DNA of 64,000 bases from Nitrosomonadales bacterium (lineage in GTDB: Bacteria; Pseudomonadota; Gammaproteobacteria; Burkholderiales; Gallionellaceae). The DNA lies in contig JADKHS010000017.1 of NCBI GenBank assembly GCA_016721605.1, positions 13,952 through 77,951 of the forward strand. The letters run 5' to 3'. Both the position numbers and the translations under genes were made by a program. The notes beneath the pieces are model-generated. The model was not told where the DNA came from. It was given only the letters and a program-made list of their open reading frames with translations, and searched no databases. Shown here in pieces: positions 57,307 through 64,000 of the stretch (position 1 is the stretch's first letter; each line of letters begins with the position of its first letter).

Positions 57307-58472
57307 TGCCGAATTCAAATTGGCTATTGCCAGAATACATTCAAGATATCTTGCCGGATGAGGCATGGCGCATTGAACGCATGCGCGCCAATGTGCTTGA
57401 ATTGTTGCGCCTATCCGGTTATCAATTAGTAACGCCACCGCTGTTGGAATATGCCGAGTCCCTGCAGATCATTGGCAACCATGATATGGACTTGCGCACT
57501 TTTAAGCTGGTTGACCAATTGAGTGGACGTACCTTGGCGCTGCGCGCCGACATCACGCCACAGGTGGCACGCATTGATGCCCACTTACTCAATCGTCAAG
57601 GCATAACCCGGTTATGCTATGCCGGAAACGTGCTGCACACCCAGCCTGCGGGATTGATGCGCACGCGCGAGTTATTGCAGATCGGTGCAGAGCTGTATGG
57701 TCACAGCGGTTTGGAAAGTGATCTGGAGGTGCAGCGCCTAATGCTACAAGCTTTAGCTTTACTTGGTATTGGAGGAGTTCATCTTGATCTTGGCCATGTT
57801 GCGCTGTTTCGCGCACTGATCAATCGCGCTGGAATCCCTAAAAAACTAGAAGTGGAGCTGTCCAACGCATTGCAAGGCAAGAACATGCCTGCATTGCGCC
57901 CATTAGTAGCAGATTTAATACCAGAAGTTAAAAATGCGCTGTTGGCATTACCTAAATTATACGGTGGGGTCGAGGTGATAGCACAAGCTCGTGCGGCATT
58001 ACCGAATTATCCTGAAGTAGCGGCGGCACTAAATGAACTGGAACAAGCTGCGGCTCATCTGCAACCTTTGGCACACAGCATTGGCATCGATCTTGCCGAG
58101 CTACGAGGCTATCACTACCACAGTGGCATGGTGTTTGCCGCTTATCATGCTGGCAGCCACAATGCCATCGCTTTGGGCGGACGTTATGACGACGTGGGCA
58201 AAAGTTTCGGCCGTGCCCGCCCTGCCACCGGCTTTAGCATGGATTTACGCCAGTTGCATGGCTTGCTGGCGCAACACCCACAACCTATGGGTATATTGGC
58301 ACCGCATCAAAATGATGCGGCGCTACATGAAAAAATCGTGCAGTTACGCGCACAGGGACACGCAGTGATAATCGATTTTCTGGGCGCTATGGAACTGCGC
58401 GCTGAGCTCAATTGTGACAGTGAACTAATCATGCGCGATGGCGCATGGCACGTGGAAAAAATGAAATTTTAA
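57306..58472 (+). CDS. hisZ: ATP phosphoribosyltransferase regulatory subunit HisZ
   Basis: HisRS-like protein that allosterically controls short-form HisG in histidine synthesis. At 388 residues it has the synthetase-like core (WLLPEYIQDILPDEAWRIER, ALRADITPQVARIDAHLLNR) and the GMVFAAYHAGSHNAIALGGR segment but no anticodon domain, as expected for HisZ. It lies upstream of purA, a common betaproteobacterial order. Confidence 0.95.
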   Translation: MPNSNWLLPEYIQDILPDEAWRIERMRANVLELLRLSGYQLVTPPLLEYAESLQIIGNHDMDLRTFKLVDQLSGRTLALRADITPQVARIDAHLLNRQGITRLCYAGNVLHTQPAGLMRTRELLQIGAELYGHSGLESDLEVQRLMLQALALLGIGGVHLDLGHVALFRALINRAGIPKKLEVELSNALQGKNMPALRPLVADLIPEVKNALLALPKLYGGVEVIAQARAALPNYPEVAAALNELEQAAAHLQPLAHSIGIDLAELRGYHYHSGMVFAAYHAGSHNAIALGGRYDDVGKSFGRARPATGFSMDLRQLHGLLAQHPQPMGILAPHQNDAALHEKIVQLRAQGHAVIIDFLGAMELRAELNCDSELIMRDGAWHVEKMKF

Positions 58473-58546
58473 ATTTATCTTCCACTTGCCGAGAAGGTGG
58501 GGGTAATTTTGAATGACAACGATCAATAGTAAATCAGGAATCAGTA

Positions 58547-59842
58547 ATGTCGAAAAATGTTGTAGTTATCGGTACACAGTGGGGCGATGAAGGCAAAGGT
58601 AAGATAGTCGATTGGCTCACTGATCACTCACAAGGCGTAGTGCGCTTCCAAGGCGGTCACAATGCCGGACATACGCTCGTAATTGGTGGCAAAAAAACCG
58701 TGCTGCACCTCATTCCCTCTGGCATTCTGCGTGAGCATGTGATGTGTTACATCGGCAACGGTGTGGTGGTATCGCCACAGGCGCTGCTTAAAGAAATGGA
58801 TGGTTTAGCCGCTGCCGGTGTGGATGTCTATAGCCGCCTGCGTATTTCTGAAGCATGCCCGTTAATACTACCTTATCACGAGGCCTTGGATAAAGCCCGT
58901 GAGCTGGCTAAGGGCGCGGCCAAAATTGGGACTACCGGACGCGGCATCGGCCCCGCTTATGAAGACAAGGTAGCGCGTCGTGCCATCCGTCTTCAAGACC
59001 TGTTCCACCGTAAGCGCTTCGCCGCCAAGCTGGGCGAGGTGCTGGATTATCATAACTTCGTATTGAAAAATTATTTCAACGCTGACATAGTCGATTTCCA
59101 GAAGACATTAGACAGCACGCTGGCGCTGGCTGAGCGCATCAAGCCATTGGTGCTGGACGTGCCACGCGCATTGTATGAAGCGAACAAAGCCGGGTTGAAT
59201 CTGCTATTTGAAGGCGCGCAGGGCACTTTACTGGATATAGACCATGGCACTTATCCTTTCGTAACTTCCAGCAACTGCATCGCAGGAGCGGCTTGCACTG
59301 GCAGTGGTGTCGGCCCGCAGATGTTGCATTATGTACTTGGTATCACTAAAGCGTACACCACACGCGTTGGATCCGGCCCATTCCCAACCGAGTTAGACGA
59401 CGAAGTGGGTAAGCATCTGGCAGAGAAAGGCCATGAATTTGGCTCCACCACTGGACGCGCACGCCGTTGCGGTTGGTTTGATGCGGCTGCGCTCAAGCGT
59501 TCCATTCAAATTAACGGCGTGTCAGGTTTATGCGTAACTAAACTAGATGTGCTGGATGGTGTGCAAACGCTACGCTTAGGAGTGGGTTATCGCAGCGAAG
59601 GGCAGTACAGCGACATCCTGCCAGTAGGCGCAGAATCCCTGGTTGGCTGTGAACCAATATATGAAGACATGCCAGGCTGGAGCGGCAGCACCGTAGGGGT
59701 GAAGCGTTATGAAAACCTTCCGCTGGAAGCACGCAACTATCTTCAACGCATTGCAGAAATTTGTGAAGTGCCGGTTGACATGGTTTCCACTGGATCGGAT
59801 CGCGATGAAACCATCGTGTTGCGTCATCCATTCAAATGTTAG
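58547..59842 (+). CDS. purA: Adenylosuccinate synthetase
   Basis: Forms adenylosuccinate from IMP, aspartate and GTP. The 431-residue enzyme has the start VVVIGTQWGDEGKGKIVDWL with the P-loop-like and catalytic Asp/His, GHNAGHTLV, GTTGRGIGPAYEDKVARRAI and TGRARRCGWFDAAALKRS. Ends a run from hfq. Coding is uninterrupted. Confidence 0.97.
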   Translation: MSKNVVVIGTQWGDEGKGKIVDWLTDHSQGVVRFQGGHNAGHTLVIGGKKTVLHLIPSGILREHVMCYIGNGVVVSPQALLKEMDGLAAAGVDVYSRLRISEACPLILPYHEALDKARELAKGAAKIGTTGRGIGPAYEDKVARRAIRLQDLFHRKRFAAKLGEVLDYHNFVLKNYFNADIVDFQKTLDSTLALAERIKPLVLDVPRALYEANKAGLNLLFEGAQGTLLDIDHGTYPFVTSSNCIAGAACTGSGVGPQMLHYVLGITKAYTTRVGSGPFPTELDDEVGKHLAEKGHEFGSTTGRARRCGWFDAAALKRSIQINGVSGLCVTKLDVLDGVQTLRLGVGYRSEGQYSDILPVGAESLVGCEPIYEDMPGWSGSTVGVKRYENLPLEARNYLQRIAEICEVPVDMVSTGSDRDETIVLRHPFKC

Positions 59843-60017
59843 TAATGTTTGGATGATGTTCTTTTAGCTTGCAAGGCTAATGGAAAACGCTTCAAGGATT
59901 CTGAAAAATCAGCTGAAATATACTTTTAAAATTACTTCAGCCCTCCTTGATGCGCACCCTGCTAATCACCACACAAGGTGATGATCATTTAGTAACACAG
60001 TAAATAGGCCAAAGCTT

Positions 60018-60815
60018 TTATTGTTTCATGATTGCGTGGATGTAATTGCTGGGAATGGCATATGAAATGCCGCTTGGATGGGCTAACACGTTTTCTTTAG
60101 TGTCTTTTACGAATACCATGTTTAGAATACCAATCACTTTGCCAGTTTTTGGATCAAATAGCGGACTTCCACTATTCCCTGGATAGGCAGTTCCATCCAA
60201 TTGAAATACCAAATATGGTGTGCGCAGCCGCTTAATTATTTTGATATCAAGCTGTTTCGTAGATAGTGCCGGAATGACAATAGGGGTAATAGCCGAAATA
60301 ATGGCTTGGTGCGTCACCGGGTAGAGCCCCAGTACCATGCCAATGGGAAAGCCAGTAAAGGCGACTGCTTCTCCCTCTTTTGCAGTGTCTGAATCGCCAA
60401 TCACCAAAGCAGGCAATGGTTCGCCACTGATTTTCAACAATGCCAAATCATGCTCAACATCAACTGCGACTATAGTTGCAGGCCGAGCCTTGGCTGATGT
60501 GCCACGGCCAACGAAAATAGCCAGCGATTCTTTTTTTTCCGTATTTAGATTTTGCGGAACAACATGGGCATTGGTAATAATATGCAGACCATCGCCTACA
60601 GCAAATCCAGTTCCAAGAAAATTGGCTGGTGGCGCGCGAGTGTGCAATATGGTTCCGACAGCCACAACGGAAGGCCTGACTATTTCTATGGTCTGAGAGA
60701 GGTCTCCCGCAAATACATTGCCAAAATGGCAACACAGGATCAAAAACGAAGTACATATGAACTCAATAGCAATTTTTTTTGTTCGGCCATCAAACGGAAA
60801 TTCAACCACCTCCAT
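60018..60815 (-). CDS. Periplasmic trypsin-like serine protease
   Basis: Protease of the S1/DegP-like class with a hydrophobic N-terminal segment (IAIEFICTSFLILCCHFGNV), likely a signal peptide. Catalytic triad: His in TNAHVVPQ, Asp in EHDLALLKI and Ser in GTAYPGNSGSPLFD. There is no PDZ domain, and the protein is 265 residues from the chosen ATG (60815, after AAGAAAGAGC). An upstream start would add 69 unlike residues. The target proteins are unknown. It stands alone, convergent with purA. Confidence 0.85.
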   Translation of the reverse strand: MEVVEFPFDGRTKKIAIEFICTSFLILCCHFGNVFAGDLSQTIEIVRPSVVAVGTILHTRAPPANFLGTGFAVGDGLHIITNAHVVPQNLNTEKKESLAIFVGRGTSAKARPATIVAVDVEHDLALLKISGEPLPALVIGDSDTAKEGEAVAFTGFPIGMVLGLYPVTHQAIISAITPIVIPALSTKQLDIKIIKRLRTPYLVFQLDGTAYPGNSGSPLFDPKTGKVIGILNMVFVKDTKENVLAHPSGISYAIPSNYIHAIMKQ

Positions 60816-61174
60816 GCTCTTTCTTGTGTGCTTAATATAACAACGCCATTGGCTAGCATGGTACGTACTAGTTACAGCGTCCAGTTTGGACAACAAACGA
60901 GCACATAGGTGGCCTAAGCGCCTACTTCCAACAAACAAATCGATAAGCACCTTGGCTGCGGAACGGTCGGATGTACAGTCATTGTCAATCACGATAAGTC
61001 CTAGATAATATTGAATTTTCACGAACGATTATGCACTTAGGTTGCTATCAAGACAAGCATAACGAAAGCAATAACGGCTCCAAAGTCCTCTCAAAAACTT
61101 ACTAATCCATTAACACTGTCGAATTCTTATTGCCAACCAACCTCAATATTTTTCTGAGACAGAACAATTAAAGG

Positions 61175-61185
61175 GCACCTCTAAA
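61175..61185 (+). repeat. Short repeat shared with 7168-7178
   Basis: An 11-base match (GCACCTCTAAA) to the copy at 7168-7178, same orientation, in a gene-free spacer. It resembles termini of some IS5-like elements; a chance match cannot be excluded. Confidence 0.3.
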
Positions 61186-61284
61186 TTTAATCCAGATCTT
61201 AAGTAAACCTTCAAGTAACGACAAAACATGACGTATCAGTCCACGAAGAGTAAAATGCGCCTTTAGTTAGATAGTTGATTACGA

Positions 61285-62194
61285 ATGTCCATCCAGTGGT
61301 TTCCCGGTCACATGGTTTCGGCGCGCAAAAAAGCAGCCGAAACCATGGAACGTGTCGATATGATCATAGAGGTGCTGGATGCGCGCGTGCCGGAAGCAGG
61401 CAGCAATCCTGTCATTAAGGAGCTGCGCTTGCATCGGCAACGGCCCTGTTTGAAAATTCTTAATAAAGCCGATTTGGCAGATCCTGCCGCTACTACAGCT
61501 TGGCTGAACTTTTACAATGAACAAAAAGGAATTAAGGCCGTAGCACTTTCTTGCAAAAAACCGGGAGATGTCGCCAAGGTTCCCAGTTTGTGCGAGATGC
61601 TCGCCCCGCATCGTGATAACAGGCTCAAGCCGTTACGCATGATGATCATGGGCATTCCTAATGTAGGGAAATCCACACTGATCAATGCGCGCTAAATCGC
61701 CGGGTGGCAGCTGTAGGCGACGAGCCGGCAGTGACCAAAAACCAGCAGGGATTCGATCTAAATGAACGGATGACGCTAATCGATACGCCGGGGCTCATGT
61801 GGCCGAAAATTGAGCATGACAGCGACGGCTCATGCTGGCCGCAAGCCATGCGGTAGGACGAAATGCCATAATTGATGAAGAAGTAGCTAGTTTTCTAGGC
61901 GACATCCTGCTGGCAGGTTACCCCAACCTGCTTGTAAACCGTTACGGATTTTCCGTAGAAGGTTTGGATGGAGTGGGCATTATCGAAGCAGTCGCAAAAC
62001 GGCGCGGCTATCTACTCAAGGGGGGCGTTCCAGATCTGGAAAAAGCTGCTCTCATGTTGTTGCAGGATTACCGCACAGGAGCACTTGGACGCATCAGCTT
62101 GGAAACACCAAAAAGCCGCAATATAATGTTAGCCGAACAAGCCTTGATTAAAGCAAGGGAACAAACTTCGAATATAACCAGTCCATACGAATAG
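61285..62194 (+). CDS. YlqF/RbgA-type ribosome biogenesis GTPase, two frameshifts
   Basis: Circularly permuted GTPase, about 303 residues after repair. The order of G motifs is permuted: DARVP and NKAD (G4) precede the P-loop GIPNVGKSTLIN (G1), with DTPG (G3) after it. Two breaks lie at about 61690 (N-A-R / L-N-R-R-V-A-A-V-G) and at about 61830 (SDG / LMLAASHA), each compatible with one missing C. Downstream, LKGGVPDLEKAALMLLQDYR and GRISLETP complete the C-domain. RbgA/YlqF homologues assist late 50S assembly; in this class specific function is inferred. Confidence 0.87.
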
Positions 62195-62315
62195 CAATTT
62201 CAAAAATTTCCGTACCCCGTAATATCGCTGTAAAAAACTAGCTTGGCCAATAATTGAAGCGCCCTTTCACTCTAAGCAACCCTCGGCATAATTTGACTTC
62301 TGTAGGATATCACCA

Positions 62316-63737
62316 GTGCAGTTAAACAAACTTTACTTATACGTTTTTTCCGTTTGCATTGCACTTACCGCAGTGTCTACGGCTCATGCGGAGGAAAAAG
62401 TTTTGAATAGCCCGCTTGATGCCGTGCCAGTAGATTCCGTACCACAACCTTCCACTGACTCCAATCTGACACTCACTGTCGACCCTAACCTTCCGCAAAA
62501 CGATTTATGGCAACGCATCCGTAATGGTTACGCGTTACGCAAATTAGATAGCCCGCTAGTGGCAAACCACGAACAATGGTACGCAAAACGTCCGGACTAC
62601 ATGCAACGGATGACTGAGCGTGGGCAGCGCTATCTCCACTTTATTGTGGAAGAAGTCGAGCGGCGCGGAATGCCATCGGAAATAGCGCTGCTACCCATGA
62701 TCGAAAGCGCGTTTAATCCAGGGGGGTATTCCACCTCTAGCGCTTCCGGCATCTGGCAGTTCATCCCGTCTACTGGCAAACATTTTGGTATGCAACAAAA
62801 CTGGTGGTATGACGGGCGGCGCAATATCATCAGCGCGACCCTTGGAGCGCTCGACTACCTGCAAAAGCTGCATGGCATATTCGGCGATTGGGAGTTGGCA
62901 CTTGCCGCATACAACTGGGGCGAAGGCGCAGTACAGCGGGCGCTTACACATAACCGCAAACTGGGTCTGCCCGCGAATTACGCCAACCTGAAAATGCCGT
63001 CCGAAACACGCAACTATGTGCCCAAACTGCAAGCAATAAAAAATATTATTAGTGATCCAGCCAGCTTCGGCTTGGCGCTGCATCCCGTTCCGGATCAACC
63101 GTATTTCGTTGCTGTCAGCACATCAAAAAATATTGATATGGAACTTGCGGCAGGGCTGGCGGATGTTACGCTGGATGAATTCCGCGCTGAATCCCGCCCA
63201 CAACCGTCCGGTTATCCTGCAAGAAATTCAGAAGTACTATTGCTACCCGTGGACAAAGTGGACACCTTTCGCGCCAACCTGGCAAATAACAGCCTGCCAC
63301 TCGTATCATGGCAAGCTTATAAAAGCAGGAAAGGGGAACAAATAAACGGACTCGCTACACGCTTCGGCCTGTCACCAGAGACATTTCGATCCATCAATGG
63401 CCTGTCAACAAAACAACTTAAGGTAGGAAGTACCGGGCAGATGCTACTGGTACCACTTAATGGTCAGAGCGCAGAAAATGAATTCGGGGCATTTAATACA
63501 CATCCTGCCCTCACCAGCCAGTTGCCTGAAAATACTATTAAACACACGGTACGTAAAGGCGACACTTTGAGCGCTATTTCCCGCCTCTACAAGGTAAGTG
63601 TGGAAAAGCTGCAAGGTTGGAATAACAACGTAAAAATACTCAATCCAGGCCAGCACATTTTCATCGTACAACTCGACAAATCATCTCGCATATCCAGTGC
63701 TGATCAGAAACCGCAGAAAACTTGGCATGGCCAGTAG
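62316..63737 (+). CDS. mltD: Membrane-bound lytic murein transglycosylase D-like protein
   Basis: Cleaves peptidoglycan glycan strands. Signal peptide VFSVCIALTAVSTAHAEE, SLT lysozyme-like domain with catalytic Glu in LLPMIESAFNPGGYS and the GIWQFIPSTGKHFG and AAYNWGEGAVQRAL motifs, then a C-terminal LysM domain (HTVRKGDTLSAISRLYKVSV), with a weaker LysM-like segment before it (KGEQINGLATRFGLSPET). It has 473 residues. The start is a GTG at 62316, preceded by AGGAT. No lipobox cysteine is seen at the signal cleavage site. Confidence 0.92.
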   Translation: MQLNKLYLYVFSVCIALTAVSTAHAEEKVLNSPLDAVPVDSVPQPSTDSNLTLTVDPNLPQNDLWQRIRNGYALRKLDSPLVANHEQWYAKRPDYMQRMTERGQRYLHFIVEEVERRGMPSEIALLPMIESAFNPGGYSTSSASGIWQFIPSTGKHFGMQQNWWYDGRRNIISATLGALDYLQKLHGIFGDWELALAAYNWGEGAVQRALTHNRKLGLPANYANLKMPSETRNYVPKLQAIKNIISDPASFGLALHPVPDQPYFVAVSTSKNIDMELAAGLADVTLDEFRAESRPQPSGYPARNSEVLLLPVDKVDTFRANLANNSLPLVSWQAYKSRKGEQINGLATRFGLSPETFRSINGLSTKQLKVGSTGQMLLVPLNGQSAENEFGAFNTHPALTSQLPENTIKHTVRKGDTLSAISRLYKVSVEKLQGWNNNVKILNPGQHIFIVQLDKSSRISSADQKPQKTWHGQ

Positions 63738-64000
63738 CAGGAAAAAGAAGTTAATGCACAAGACATAACGCATCGCCTAATATCCTAAAACTTTGGTTGC
63801 TTATCCATGGGTTGTCGACCTTAGCAAACTGCTGAGAAAATTCGACCTGGCCCCTTTAATCTCCTAGATAATTCGTTCGTTATACAAGACACAATGACTG
63901 ACACCTATTTTTTCGAGGTACACTACATGTCGGTAAGCCGCGCGGTATGGAAGTTTGAAAAGGCTGAGGGGAATATGTAATGATGAAATGTTGGAATGTT
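63738..64000. other. Window end, no gene supported
   Basis: The last 263 bases hold no recognised gene. A 28-codon ATG frame at 63894-63980 (MTDTYFFEVHYMSVSRAVWK and on) has no ribosome site and no known match; the sequence is too short to judge. Possible continuation beyond the window. Confidence 0.3.

Noticed and set aside
63894..63980. 28-codon ATG frame near the window end
   Set aside because: No ribosome site, no recognised family and too close to the window edge to judge.
1..64000. CRISPR arrays, tRNA or rRNA genes, prophage
   Set aside because: No regularly spaced repeats, no cloverleaf with TTCRA arm and no rRNA-like stretch noticed by reading; a dedicated search would be needed to exclude them.

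Overview
The window looks like a moderate-GC chromosome segment of a betaproteobacterium of the order Nitrosomonadales, most like Gallionellaceae. This rests on conserved gene orders: dacC-dat-ybeD-lipB-lipA; exbB-exbD-lpxK-Trm112-kdsB-adk; thrS-infC-rpmI-rplT-pheS-pheT-ihfA-merR; hfq-hflX-hflK-hflC-yjeT-hisZ-purA; and alaA-hom-thrC. Genus cannot be fixed from the sequence. An iron-oxidising Gallionella relative or a nitrite-oxidising Nitrotoga relative would both fit the FTR1 and molybdate loci, but that is speculation.

Layout. 1-4002: peptidoglycan carboxypeptidase, D-amino acid transaminase and lipoate synthesis. 4096-10355: surface glycosylation block with a DUF4254 protein and two very large modular glycosyltransferases, each carrying TPRs and a SecA-type SEC-C zinc motif. 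10370-14992: gamma-carbonic anhydrase-like protein, GlcG-like protein, adk, kdsB, Trm112-like, lpxK and an ExbB/ExbD pair. 15204-17137: xseA and ribosomal proteins L28/L33. 17219-22510: desaturase, STAS-like protein, DMT exporter, Rieske oxygenase, an unusual cytochrome c and a BON protein. 22868-27594: threonine pathway, alaA and an Mth938-like protein. 27540-32321: molybdate locus (modABC, an outer-membrane porin broken by a stop, a di-Mop protein). 32612-33020: IS110 remnant. 33186-40590: the infC/pheST/ihfA translation operon. 40735-41340: IS30-like and IS1380-like transposase ruins. 41404-44176: exbD-exbB-tonB-FTR1 iron uptake. 44595-51117: complete tetR-MFP-RND-OMF efflux operon. 51250-53640: intron/mobile debris, an esterase and small proteins. 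53661-59842: hfq-to-purA operon. 60018-63737: periplasmic trypsin-like protease, a YlqF/RbgA-type GTPase and an MltD-like murein transglycosylase.

A striking technical property: about 24 reading frames are broken, nearly all by 1-2 base gains or losses, often in short homopolymers. The broken genes include essential ones (rplT, rpmB, pheT). In almost every case restoring one or two bases gives a protein of normal family length. I read these as sequence errors and annotate the whole intact locus, giving the position of each break. The exception is the porin at 30083-31867, which is interrupted by an in-frame TAA and could be a true pseudogene.

No clear CRISPR array, rRNA or tRNA gene, prophage or toxin-antitoxin module was seen. 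The least conventional content is the SEC-C/TPR glycosyltransferase pair (one fused to a degenerate HD-like domain), the porin plus di-Mop association with molybdate transport, and an infC that apparently starts with AUA.
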